Shown here in pieces: positions 1 through 7,044 of a stretch of 36,255 nucleotides of DNA. The notes under the pieces were generated by a model. The model ran no database searches. It saw only the letters and a program-made list of their open reading frames with translations, and was not told the origin of the DNA. The position numbers and the translations under genes are program-made. The DNA is from CAZKCI01 sp964551475 (GTDB lineage: Bacteria > Auribacterota > Erginobacteria > Erginobacterales > CAZKCI01), in contig CAZKCI010000141.1 in assembly GCA_964551475.1 (NCBI GenBank), forward strand, positions 1 to 36,255, given 5' to 3'. The first letter of the stretch is position 1, and each line of letters opens with the position of its first letter.

Positions 1-407
1 CCCTTGTTCCCGGCCTTGGTCCCCGCCCGCTCGATCGCCTGCTCGAGCGTCTCGGGGGTGATCACGCCGTAGGCCACCGGGACCTTTGTCTCCAGGCCCA
101 CCGAGGAGAGACCGCGCGTGACCTGGCCGGCCACGTACTCCCAGTGCGACGTGTTGCCCTTGATCACCGCCCCCAGGCAGATCACCGCGGAGTATTTTTT
201 CCCTTCCGCCATGACGCGCGCGGCGGCGGGGATCTCCCAGGCGCCGGGCACCCAGGCTACGGCGATATCCTCTTCCCGGGCGCCATGGCGAAGGAGAGCG
301 TCTTGGGCCCCCTCCAGAAGCTTTTTGGTGATGAACTCGTTGAAGCGGCTGACCACGACGGCGAACTTGAGCCCCGTGGCGTCCAGTTTGCCCTCAAAGA
401 CTTTCAT
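1..407 (-). CDS. ribH: 6,7-dimethyl-8-ribityllumazine synthase (3' part cut by window edge)
   Basis: Lumazine synthase joins 5-amino-6-ribitylaminouracil and 3,4-dihydroxybutanone phosphate in the penultimate step of riboflavin synthesis. It usually forms 60-subunit capsids or pentamers in the cytosol. The 135 codons visible start MKVFEGKLDATGLKFAVVVS and contain SRFNEFI, PGAWEIP, the catalytic-histidine region GAVIKGNTSHWEYV and the C-terminal RAGTKAGNK block, all typical of the family. The ATG at 407 is preceded by a strong AGGAGG at about 412-420. Only the last residues lie outside the window. It follows ribBA on the same strand, so it is probably under the same FMN riboswitch, although a palindromic repeat element lies between them. 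Identification is secure. Confidence 0.96.
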   Translation of the reverse strand, partial: MKVFEGKLDATGLKFAVVVSRFNEFITKKLLEGAQDALLRHGAREEDIAVAWVPGAWEIPAAARVMAEGKKYSAVICLGAVIKGNTSHWEYVAGQVTRGLSSVGLETKVPVAYGVITPETLEQAIERAGTKAGNK

Positions 408-455
408 TCCGAATCCTCCTTTTTTACGTAAGACAGGGTGTAACGTGTTGCGTGT

Positions 456-603
456 TACTAAGCCGACCATTGTAGTCCAGGAATCAGCTATGGATGTCAT
501 TGCGAGCGCAGCGAAGCAATCTCTTGGCGCTCATAGAGTTGAGATTGCTTCGTCGCTCCGCTCCTCGCAATGACATGTCTATATTATTCTGGACTGACTT
601 ATA
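456..603. repeat. TGTCATTGCGAG palindromic element, copy 1 (MITE-like)
   Basis: An inverted repeat centred near 533: TGTCATTGCGAGCGCAGCG leads into AGCGAAGCAATCTC, and the complement GAGATTGCTTCGTCGC returns on the other side. Flanking sequence out to TAGTCCAG on the left and CTGGACTGACTTATA on the right is also shared, in reverse orientation, with the copy at 10376-10550. That makes it a defined element of about 148 bp and not just a hairpin. It has no coding capacity and lies between ribBA and ribH. I recall similar palindromes from several bacterial phyla but cannot check this here. Confidence 0.85.
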
Positions 604-715
604 CGTGTTACGTGCAACGGCCCCCGCGTTGAGCGGTTTGAACGATTTGAACGGTTTCAACGACTTCAACGGTTTCAACGTCTGTTCGATTCGTCACGTG
701 TAACGTGAAACGGCC
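604..715. repeat. Word-repeat spacer: TTCAACG words flanked by ACGTGTTACGTG direct repeats
   Basis: Two near-identical direct repeats (ACGTGTTACGTGCAACGGCC at about 603-622 and ACGTGTAACGTGAAACGGCC at about 696-715) bracket a run of TTTGAACG and TTTCAACG words at 635-681. The words occur in both orientations and could fold. Together with the palindromic element to the left, this fills the ribBA-ribH gap; no gene is visible in 408-766. Confidence 0.7.
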
Positions 716-766
716 ATCCAGAAGGCGAAACAATCCTCTGCACTTTGTGCATCACATTTCTCCCGT

Positions 767-1963
767 TTAGAGCTTGTGTCCCATCTTCTTCTTCTTCGTC
801 TCCAGGTACCTCCGGCTGTACTCGGTCGGGGGAACCTTCAGGGGAATGATCTCGGCGATGCGCAGGCCGTATCCCTGAAGTCCCACCACCTTGCGGGGGT
901 TGTTGGTGAGAAGGCGGATGGAGGACAGGCCGAGCTGGCGGAGAATCTGGGCCCCGATCCCGTATTCCCTGAGATCGGCGGCGAAGCCGAGCGCCTCGTT
1001 GGCCTCCACCGTGTCCATCCCGCGGTCCTGGAGGCCGTAGGCCCGGATCTTGCTCTCCAGGCCGATCCCCCGGCCTTCCTGGGCAAGATAGAGGACAACA
1101 CCCTTCCCTTCCCGGGCGATCCGCTTCATCGCCTCCTCGAGCTGGAATCCGCAGTCGCAGCGGAAGGATTTGAAGACATCCCCGGTGAGGCAGGAGGAGT
1201 GAACGCGGACCAGGACGTCGTCGATGCCGTCCACATCGCCCCGGACCAGGGCGATGTGGACCGAGCCGTCCACCAGCGATTTGAAGGCCCGGGTCCGAAA
1301 CATCCCGAAAGGCGTGGGGAGATCGGTGGCGGCGACCTCCCGCACCAGATTCTCTTTCTGTCTGCGAAAGCGGATGAGGTCGGCGATGGTGCCCAGATGC
1401 AGGCGGTGGGACCGCTTGAACTTGAGGAGCTGTGCGAGACGGGCCATGGTCCCGTTGTCGTTGATGATTTCGCAGATCACCGCCGCGGGTTTGAGCCCGG
1501 ACAGCCGCATCAGGTCCACCGCCGCCTCGGTGTGGCCGGCCCGGACCAGCACGCCCCCGTCCCGGGCGGCCAGGGGGAAGACGTGGCCGGGGGTGACGAT
1601 GTCCTTCGGTCCGCAGGCGGGGTCGGCGAGGATGCGGATGGTGCGGGAACGGTCGCGGGGGGAGATGCCGGTGGTGATCCCCCGGGCCGCGTCCACGGAG
1701 ACGGTGAAGGCGGTCTGGAAGGCCTCCCGGTTCTCCTGGACCATGGGGGCGAGGCGGAAACGGGAGACCGCTTCGGCGGAGAGCGGCGCGCAGACCAGGC
1801 CCCTTCCCCGCGTGATCATGAAGTTGACGGCGGAGGCGCTGACCTTTTCGGCGGCCATCACCAGGTCGCCCTCGTTCTCCCGGGCGCCGTCGTCGGTGAG
1901 GATGATCATCTTCCCGGCTTTAAGATCCCGGAGGAGAGTCTCGATGGTGTCGATGTCGGTCAT
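767..1963 (-). CDS. ribBA: Bifunctional 3,4-dihydroxybutanone 4-phosphate synthase / GTP cyclohydrolase II
   Basis: Makes both early precursors of riboflavin: DHBP from ribulose 5-phosphate (N-terminal half, about residues 1-200) and the pyrimidine precursor from GTP (C-terminal half). The N-terminal domain shows RENEGD, the FTVSVDA and GITTGIS block, and PGHVFPL with GHTEAAVDL. The C-terminal domain has three zinc cysteines (C258, C269, C271 in SSCLTGDVFKSFRCDCG) and QEGRGIGL with DTVEANEALGF. The 398-residue length is normal. I chose the ATG at 1963 (MTDIDTIETLL) because it fits the family's N-terminus. An ATG at 1972 and TTG/GTG codons up to 1984 are alternatives, and no start has a strong Shine-Dalgarno. 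The upstream FMN riboswitch and terminator indicate control by FMN. ribH follows downstream. Confidence 0.96.
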   Translation of the reverse strand: MTDIDTIETLLRDLKAGKMIILTDDGARENEGDLVMAAEKVSASAVNFMITRGRGLVCAPLSAEAVSRFRLAPMVQENREAFQTAFTVSVDAARGITTGISPRDRSRTIRILADPACGPKDIVTPGHVFPLAARDGGVLVRAGHTEAAVDLMRLSGLKPAAVICEIINDNGTMARLAQLLKFKRSHRLHLGTIADLIRFRRQKENLVREVAATDLPTPFGMFRTRAFKSLVDGSVHIALVRGDVDGIDDVLVRVHSSCLTGDVFKSFRCDCGFQLEEAMKRIAREGKGVVLYLAQEGRGIGLESKIRAYGLQDRGMDTVEANEALGFAADLREYGIGAQILRQLGLSSIRLLTNNPRKVVGLQGYGLRIAEIIPLKVPPTEYSRRYLETKKKKMGHKL

Positions 1964-2021
1964 CGGATGCATTCCCACAATCAATGTGAAAATCGCTTAT
2001 GTCCGCCTTTGGCGCGACGAC

Positions 2022-2095
2022 AGAGGAGTGATGGAGTACTGGAGTAATGGAGTGAGGTTGGTATTTCCAATACTCCATTGCTCCTGTACTCCCGT
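2022..2095. repeat. Word-repeat hairpin, GGAGTAATGGAG family, copy 1
   Basis: The left arm AGGAGTGATGGAGTA plus GGAGTAATGGAGTGA is answered on the right by the complementary words ACTCCATTGCTCC and GTACTCCC. It lies in the ribBA leader between the riboswitch terminator and the start codon. About 29 of 31 bases of the left arm are the same as in the repeat at 26770-26853, so the two belong to one family. Any role in the leader is unknown. Confidence 0.75.
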
Positions 2096-2113
2096 TTAGC
2101 CCCGCAGCGGAGA

Positions 2114-2148
2114 AAGAAAAAGCCCCGAAGAGCGATCTCTCCGGGGCG
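2114..2148 (-). terminator. Intrinsic terminator, expression platform of the FMN riboswitch
   Basis: On the minus strand GCCCCGGAGAG and CTCTTCGGGGC form an 11-bp stem with a 4-base loop, followed directly by TTTTTCTTT. It lies just after the aptamer and before ribBA, where a transcriptional OFF switch is expected. The 3' arm repeats the aptamer's own 5' CTTCGGGGC word, so alternative pairing between aptamer and terminator is possible. Confidence 0.9.
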
Positions 2149-2159
2149 GACGCACTCAC

Positions 2160-2346
2160 GCATCGTCGATCTTCTTCCATCCGGACTGTACCGTCGGCAC
2201 CGGTTTCTCACCGGTTCTGTCCCGACGCTGCCTGCGGCAGCGTCGGGGCTCGCGGGCTCGCCCCCGGCGTTCAGCGCCGGGGGATCACCGCCGGTCGGGA
2301 GTTTGCGTCGCAGAAACGCGCCGCATCACCCTGCCCCGAAGATGCG
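2160..2346 (-). ncRNA. FMN riboswitch aptamer (RFN element)
   Basis: Read on the minus strand, the conserved RFN blocks appear in order: CTTCGGGGCAGGGTG, CTCCCGACCGGCGGTGA, AGCCCGCGAGC, GAACCGGTGAGA, CCGGTGCCGACGGTA, AGTCCGGATGGAAGAAGA. GCATC at 2341-2345 and GATGC at 2161-2165 close P1. It binds FMN and is expected to stop transcription into ribBA-ribH when FMN is plentiful. Two variable stems are long and perfectly paired (near 2267-2285 and 2222-2252). The P2 loop, normally only a few bases, holds an extra small hairpin (GCGGCGC against GCGACGC, 2305-2324), which I regard as unusual. Confidence 0.96.
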
Positions 2347-2351
2347 GTGAC

Positions 2352-2380
2352 ACTATAGCACAGGCCCGGCGGGAAAACAA
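2352..2380 (-). promoter_or_regulatory. Sigma-70-type promoter for the riboswitch-ribBA transcript
   Basis: Minus-strand TTGTTT (2375-2380) and TATAGT (2352-2357) are separated by exactly 17 bases. The expected start point, about 6-7 bases on, falls at the first base of the aptamer P1 stem. This agreement with the riboswitch boundary is the main reason to believe it. Confidence 0.7.
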
Positions 2381-2396
2381 TAAGTCCTATGCTCCG

Positions 2397-2459
2397 TGTA
2401 GGCCCGATCTGCGATCGGGCGTGACAGGCCTGACCGCCGGTTCACAGAACCGGCCTACA
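2397..2459. repeat. TGTAGGCC palindromic repeat
   Basis: Outer arms TGTAGGCC (2397-2404) and GGCCTACA (2452-2459) enclose two inner palindromes, CCCGATCTGCGATCGGG and CCGGTTCACAGAACCGG. Each half is itself a hairpin. It lies between the 3' end of smc and the riboswitch promoter. From memory, similar TGTAGGCC repeats are common in planctomycete and related genomes; this cannot be verified here. The rest of 2460-2518 shows nothing recognisable. Confidence 0.7.
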
Positions 2460-2518
2460 GCTTCTACAGCAGCCCGGCACCGTCTTATCCATCACGGGGA
2501 GGGAGATTGCTATACAAC

Positions 2519-5500
2519 CTATGCGAGCCCGGCGGGTGCGGGCGGCTCGCCTTCCGGCGCAGGCGGAGGCTGAGGCTTCTCTGGGGAGGGCGCGGAGGTC
2601 TCCTCCGCCGTCGAAACGGGCGCCTCCTCTGGAGGCGCTACGGGGACTTCTTCCTCAGGAGCGGCCGCCACGCTCTGCTCCGGCGGCGGCTCTTCGCCCT
2701 TGTCTCTCCCCTTGAGCTTCACCGAGACGACCTTGGAGACGCCCGATTCCTCCATGGTAATCCCGTAGAGGATATCGGCCTCGCGGATCGTCCGCTTGTT
2801 GTGGGTGATGATGAGGAACTGGGAGGTCTTCACCAGATGCTTCAGGAGAATGACGAAACGCCCGATGTTCGCCTCGTCGAGGGGGGCGTCGATCTCGTCC
2901 AGGATGTAGAACGGGCTCGGCTGGACCATGAACAGGGCGAAGATCAGCGCGATGGTGGTCATCGCCCGCTCGCCGCCCGAAAGCAACGTGAGATGGGTGA
3001 GGCGCTTGCCCGGAGGCTGGGCCACGATGTCGAGCCCGGCGTCGAGGATGTCGGCGGAATCCTGGAGGATGAGATCGGCCTGTCCGCCCTGGAAAAGCTC
3101 GGAGAAGAGAGTGCGAAAATTCTCCCGGACCTTGTCGTAGGTTTCGCGCAACCGCTCGCGGGCGGTGAGGTTGATCGTCTTGATCGCCTCCTCGATATCG
3201 GCGCGCGCCCCCTCCAGGTCCGTTTTCTGCTCGGTGAGATGCTTGTAGCGGGACTCGTAGCTCTCCTTCTCCTGGAGGGCGCCCAGGTTGACGTCGGTCA
3301 TCCCCTCCATCTTTTTCTTCAGCGTTTCGGCCTCCAGGGCGATCACGTCCTCCTCGACCGGTTCGGCGGAGGGGGCGACGGTGTCGAGCTCGAGGGAGTA
3401 TTTCTCCCTGATCTTCTCGATCTCGCTCATCTCCTTGAGCTTCAACTCGGCCAGCCGCGTCTCCTGGCCGGAAAGCTTGGTCTGGATCTCCTGGAAACGG
3501 GGGCGAAGATCGCGGTACTCCTTCTCCTTCTTTTCGTGGGCGAGACGGGCGGCGGACGCCGCTTCCTCTTCGGCCTTGAGCTCCTGTTCGCCCTCCGCGA
3601 CCAGCCTCCGGATCTCCTCGCCGGAGCGGTTGAGCTCCTCGTTCTCGGCCAGGAGCGCGCGGGAACGGGCGGCTCCCTCCTCCCTCTGGCCGTCCCGGAC
3701 GCTCAGGAGAGTCGTGCGGGCGGCGATATCCTCGGAGAGACGGCGAAGGCGGGCGGCGGAGGCGTCCTTCTTCTCCCGGGAAGCGGCGAGAGCGATCTTG
3801 AGATCGACCGTCTCCGCCTCCACGGCCTTGACCTGGGGCAGCAGAGCGTCCAGGGCGCTTTGGGCGGCGGCGAGCGCCGCGGCCTGCTCGCGCTCCCGGT
3901 CCGCGCTCTGGGCGGCCCGCACCTCGCACTCCCGGCTCCGGTTGACCAAAGCTTCTCCTTCCGCGCGCAGGGAGGCCAGTTCGGCCGCCGTCGATTCCCG
4001 GGTCAGGATCGTCCGCTCCAGGTTCTTGGACCAGCGCTCGATCTCCCCCTTCTGGAGGGCGGATTTCACCTCCGCCTGATGGGAGAGGAGGAGAGCCGCT
4101 TCCACGACTTCCTTCTCCGCTTGGAGCGCTTCCGCCTCGGCGGAGATGGAGGACTGGAGCTCGTCCGCCCGGCGTTTGAGCGCGTCGATCTCGGAGGAGA
4201 GCTTAGCCACTTCCGCTGCGCCCGCCGCCGCCTCTCCCGGCCAGCTGATGAGTGCGGGGGGGAAGAAACCCTCGCCGTGGGGAGTGACCGCGGGGCCGAC
4301 GGGCGGTTCGGCGAGAGACGAAAGGTCCTGCGCCACCGCCGCCCCCCTCAGAAGAGCACCCTCCCGCCCGGAGAGGGGCGGGAGGAATCGGACGTGTTCG
4401 CCCAGAGCGGCGGGAAGAGGGGCGGCGGGGGCCGAGGCGTCGACGGGAAGAGAGGAAAGAATCAGAAGTTTGAAAGGTCCGGCCTGGAGGGCGTGGGCGG
4501 AGGCGAGCAGGGAGCTGGCCGCGGACCAGGACTCCACCACCAGCGCTTTCAGGACGTCGCCGAGCGCCGCCCGGGCCGCCCGTTCGTAGCCGGGATCGAT
4601 CCGGACGAACTCGGCGGCCGCTCCCAGCAATCCGTCCCCTTCCCGGCGGGACTCGAGGAGGGTCCGGGCACCGGCGTCCCCCTCCGCTTCCTCCCGGCTC
4701 CGGGCGGAGAGGGCCTCCCGGCGCCCCTCCTTCTCCCTGACGGCCAGGCCGATCGACTCGGCCTCGGAACGGATCAGGGCGAGCGCCTCTTCCCGCCGCG
4801 TGGAGGCGGCCTTCTTCTCCTCCGCCTCCCGCCCGGCCCCCCGCAGGGACGATTCCAGCTCGTCGCCGGAAGCGGTGAGGGCGTGAAGCTCGTTGCGCAG
4901 CTCCCCTTCCTCGGCCGTCAGCTTCTCCAGCTCCACCTCGAGCTTGCGCTGGCGCAGGAGCAGCTCCTTGCCCCCGGTCTGGAGGGAGAGAAACTCGTTC
5001 TGGGCGCGGGCGGAAAGGCGCGAAACCTCCAGCGAACGGTCCCGGGCGGCCGCGACCGCCTGGGCGGCCGCCTCGACCTGGCGGCGCAGCTCCGCCGCCG
5101 CGGCTTCCCTTTCCTCCCAACGCGAAGCGAGCTCCCCGCCCCGGGCGGAAAGCTCGTTCAGAATGCCGTCTTCGGTCTCCCGCTCGCCGCGCTCGGCGTT
5201 GATCGTCCGTTCGATCTCTTCTTTTTCACGGACGATCTGCTCCGAAAGCCGGGACAGCTCTTCGATCCGCTCCCGGTTCATCTCGATGCGCCGCCGGGAG
5301 TTCTCCAGCTCGGCCTGGCGGCGGATGGCGTCCCCGCGCCGGCGGCCGGCTGATTCTTCCCGCGATCGCCAGGACTCGCGCAGAGAAGCGACCTCGCCCT
5401 CCACCGACTGGACTTCCTTCTCCAGCGCCGCCACCTTGCCCTGCCATTCGCCTTTTTCCGCCGCCGCCTCCGCGATCCGGGCGCGGTAGCCGTCGAGGCG

Positions 5501-6196
5501 GATCCGTCCCAGGCGGATCTCCACCTCCCGAAGCCGGTCGCGGCAGACGCGGTAGGCTTCGGCGTGGCGGGCCTGGCGCTCGGCCTGGGAGAGCTGGCGC
5601 TTGACTTCGCGGATGATGTCGTCCACCCGCATCAGGTTGTTCTGGGTGGACTCCAGTTTGCGCAGGGCCTCCTCTTTTTTCGCCCGGTACTTGCTGATCC
5701 CGGCCGCCTCCTCCAGGAGCATTCTCCTCTCCTCCGGCGGCGAGCGGAGGATCTGGTCGATCCTCCCCTGCTCGATCAGGGAATAGGAGCGCGAACCCAG
5801 ACCGGTGCCCAGAAAGAGATCCTGGACGTCGCGCAGGCGGCAGGCCCGGCCGTTGATCAGATACTCGCTCTCTCCGCTCCGGTACAGGCGGCGGGCGATG
5901 GCCACTTCGGAGAACTCGACCGGGAGCTTCCCGTCGGCGTTATCGAAGGTGAGGGAGACCTCGGCCAGGCCGATCGGGGGGCGGGAGGCGGTGCCGTTGA
6001 AGATGACGTCCTCCATCCGCGTCCCGCGCAGGAGGCGGACCCTCTGCTCCCCCAGCACCCAGGAGATGGCGTCGACAATGTTGGTCTTGCCGCAGCCGTT
6101 GGGACCGACGATCGAGGTGACCCCGGGGAGGATGCTGAGTTCGGTCCGGTCGGCGAACGACTTGAAGCCATTCAGCTTGAGTTTCTTCAAATACAT
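2519..6196 (-). CDS. smc: Chromosome partition protein SMC
   Basis: SMC is the ATPase of bacterial condensin; with ScpA/ScpB it compacts and segregates the chromosome. The 1225-residue protein has Walker A GPNGCGKT at 31-38, followed by LGEQRVRLLRG, then two long Glu/Arg-rich coiled-coil arms. They surround a hinge around residues 510-650 (GDVLKALVVES within it). The ABC signature LSGGERAMT starts near 1072 and Walker B FYILDEIDAPLD lies near 1096. The head ends around residue 1162 and is followed by a Pro/Glu/Ala-rich tail of about 63 residues that most SMC proteins lack. The start ATG at 6194-6196 lies inside a 13-bp perfect hairpin. The scpA/scpB genes are not in the window. Confidence 0.97.
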   Translation of the reverse strand: MYLKKLKLNGFKSFADRTELSILPGVTSIVGPNGCGKTNIVDAISWVLGEQRVRLLRGTRMEDVIFNGTASRPPIGLAEVSLTFDNADGKLPVEFSEVAIARRLYRSGESEYLINGRACRLRDVQDLFLGTGLGSRSYSLIEQGRIDQILRSPPEERRMLLEEAAGISKYRAKKEEALRKLESTQNNLMRVDDIIREVKRQLSQAERQARHAEAYRVCRDRLREVEIRLGRIRLDGYRARIAEAAAEKGEWQGKVAALEKEVQSVEGEVASLRESWRSREESAGRRRGDAIRRQAELENSRRRIEMNRERIEELSRLSEQIVREKEEIERTINAERGERETEDGILNELSARGGELASRWEEREAAAAELRRQVEAAAQAVAAARDRSLEVSRLSARAQNEFLSLQTGGKELLLRQRKLEVELEKLTAEEGELRNELHALTASGDELESSLRGAGREAEEKKAASTRREEALALIRSEAESIGLAVREKEGRREALSARSREEAEGDAGARTLLESRREGDGLLGAAAEFVRIDPGYERAARAALGDVLKALVVESWSAASSLLASAHALQAGPFKLLILSSLPVDASAPAAPLPAALGEHVRFLPPLSGREGALLRGAAVAQDLSSLAEPPVGPAVTPHGEGFFPPALISWPGEAAAGAAEVAKLSSEIDALKRRADELQSSISAEAEALQAEKEVVEAALLLSHQAEVKSALQKGEIERWSKNLERTILTRESTAAELASLRAEGEALVNRSRECEVRAAQSADREREQAAALAAAQSALDALLPQVKAVEAETVDLKIALAASREKKDASAARLRRLSEDIAARTTLLSVRDGQREEGAARSRALLAENEELNRSGEEIRRLVAEGEQELKAEEEAASAARLAHEKKEKEYRDLRPRFQEIQTKLSGQETRLAELKLKEMSEIEKIREKYSLELDTVAPSAEPVEEDVIALEAETLKKKMEGMTDVNLGALQEKESYESRYKHLTEQKTDLEGARADIEEAIKTINLTARERLRETYDKVRENFRTLFSELFQGGQADLILQDSADILDAGLDIVAQPPGKRLTHLTLLSGGERAMTTIALIFALFMVQPSPFYILDEIDAPLDEANIGRFVILLKHLVKTSQFLIITHNKRTIREADILYGITMEESGVSKVVSVKLKGRDKGEEPPPEQSVAAAPEEEVPVAPPEEAPVSTAEETSAPSPEKPQPPPAPEGEPPAPAGLA

Positions 6197-6222
6197 AAAA
6201 TTTTCCTTGGGAAAATTTTATG
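6194..6222 (-). promoter_or_regulatory. Perfect hairpin enclosing the smc ribosome-binding site and start codon
   Basis: CATAAAATTTTCC and its complement GGAAAATTTTATG are separated by 3 bases. On the minus strand the AAGGAAAA Shine-Dalgarno-like run lies in the loop and 3' arm, and the last three bases of that arm are the smc ATG. If folded, the transcript would hide the initiation site. A regulatory role is inferred, not shown. Confidence 0.6.
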
Positions 6223-6296
6223 AATCAGGGGAGACATATCGCCATTCCGAACAGAACAGAATCTTGCCGGACGGGGGTGCGCTTTGGCCCGCGATT

Positions 6297-6348
6297 CTTT
6301 GTTTACACCCTATTTTAATCGACAGATTAAAATAGGGTGTAAACAAAG
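6297..6348. repeat. 24-bp perfect inverted repeat at the 3' end of the DUF5989 gene
   Basis: CTTTGTTTACACCC continuing through TATTTTAATC at 6297-6320 is perfectly complementary to 6325-6348, with a 4-base loop GACA. One arm encodes the last residues (FVYTLF) and the TAA stop of the DUF5989 gene; the other arm is noncoding. It has no T-run on either side, so it is not a textbook terminator. It may act as a 3' mRNA barrier. Confidence 0.8.
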
Positions 6349-6482
6349 GGGGAGATCGCCGGATTGCTGGTGAGAAAGACCAGCGCGGCCAGAAGGGCGA
6401 GGAGGATGATGATCGGCAGCAGCCACCATTTCTTCCGTACCCTGAGAAAATCCCAGAATTCCTTGATCAGGCCCATCTTCAT
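6327..6482 (-). CDS. DUF5989 family small membrane protein
   Basis: A 51-residue protein, MKMGLIKEFWDFLRVRKK followed by a hydrophobic helix (about residues 20-40) and ending in SPFVYTLF. The charged RVRKKWW stretch before one transmembrane segment and the PFxYTLF end are the marks of the DUF5989 family, which I recall as a partner of SxtJ and carbamoyltransferases. The function is unknown. I chose the ATG at 6482 (or the in-frame ATG at 6476) over more upstream starts because family members begin just before LxKEFWxFL and a GGAGG lies 10 bases upstream. Its last codons are one arm of the 24-bp palindrome at 6297-6348. Confidence 0.75.
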   Translation of the reverse strand: MKMGLIKEFWDFLRVRKKWWLLPIIILLALLAALVFLTSNPAISPFVYTLF

Positions 6483-6483
6483 A

Positions 6484-6508
6484 ATAAATATTCCTCCGGA
6501 ATATTTAT
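6484..6508 (-). promoter_or_regulatory. Perfect hairpin over the DUF5989 ribosome-binding site
   Basis: ATAAATATTCC (6484-6494) and GGAATATTTAT (6498-6508) pair with a 3-base loop. The only Shine-Dalgarno of the gene, GGAGG on the minus strand (6493-6497), lies in the loop and the top of the stem. This is the same arrangement as at smc, with an unrelated sequence. Confidence 0.55.
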
Positions 6509-6587
6509 GCTTTGTTCTCGAATCGTCGCTAGCTGGTGCGTCGATGACCGTGCCCGAATCAAAAAGCTCAATTCTCCGGACCCAAAC

Positions 6588-6627
6588 CAATTTTCAATCT
6601 TCCCGCGTCGCGGGAAGATTAAAATTG
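6588..6627. repeat. Inverted repeat overlapping the sxtJ-like stop codon
   Basis: CAATTTTCAATCTTCCCGCG (6588-6607) pairs with CGCGGGAAGATTAAAATTG (6609-6627) with one mismatch or bulge. The right arm contains the last codons and stop (6619-6621) of the SxtJ-like gene. There is no T-run. The remaining 80 bases of the gap to the DUF5989 gene show nothing else. Confidence 0.7.
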
Positions 6628-7044
6628 CCGCTCGTAGTGCTCGCGGTCGAAGCGGTAAGGGGGGCGGCGGAGCCAGTAGGAGGCCGCCGCGGGATCGAGT
6701 TTGCGCCGCATGGGGTCCCGGCCGAAGAGGCGCATCAGGCCGCCCACGACGGTGAAGCCGAGATAGAAGACCAGCCCCAGGACCACGGTGGTGAGAAACC
6801 AGGCGACCGTCCGAGTGAGATACATCCAGCCGGCATAGACCGGCTTCAGAGTCTCCGGAGAAATCCGCCCCCAGAGGAAAATCAGCAGGCCGACGGCGCA
6901 GACGACGATCTGGCCCACGCCGCCCCAGCGGCCTTGGAGGACGCCCAGGAAGAGCACCCCCCAAACCAGGATCAGCGCGGCCGGAACGACCAGGGCGAAG
7001 GACCGGATGTCCCTGGTCTCTCTTGGAAATTTGAAATCAATCAA
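6619..7044 (-). CDS. SxtJ family membrane protein
   Basis: A 141-residue protein with three hydrophobic segments (about residues 16-36, 43-59 and 79-106) and a basic, aromatic C-terminus (SYWLRRPPYRFDREHYERQF). The N-terminus MIDFKFPRETRDIRSFA and the segment order match the SxtJ family, named from the saxitoxin clusters but widespread outside them; its function is not known. The start is a TTG at 7044 that overlaps the stop of the carbamoyltransferase gene by several bases, pointing to translational coupling. The next gene encodes DUF5989, completing a known three-gene arrangement. There is no reason to infer toxin synthesis. Confidence 0.75.
   Translation of the reverse strand: MIDFKFPRETRDIRSFALVVPAALILVWGVLFLGVLQGRWGGVGQIVVCAVGLLIFLWGRISPETLKPVYAGWMYLTRTVAWFLTTVVLGLVFYLGFTVVGGLMRLFGRDPMRRKLDPAAASYWLRRPPYRFDREHYERQF

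Noticed and set aside
2507..5353. Long plus-strand open frame of 948 codons opposite smc
   Set aside because: It mirrors the smc reading frame in GC-rich DNA, has low-complexity Gly/Leu/Arg composition and no recognisable domain. The same holds for the long plus-strand frames opposite ribBA, the carbamoyltransferase, etfA, recG, secDF and the EF-G-like gene.
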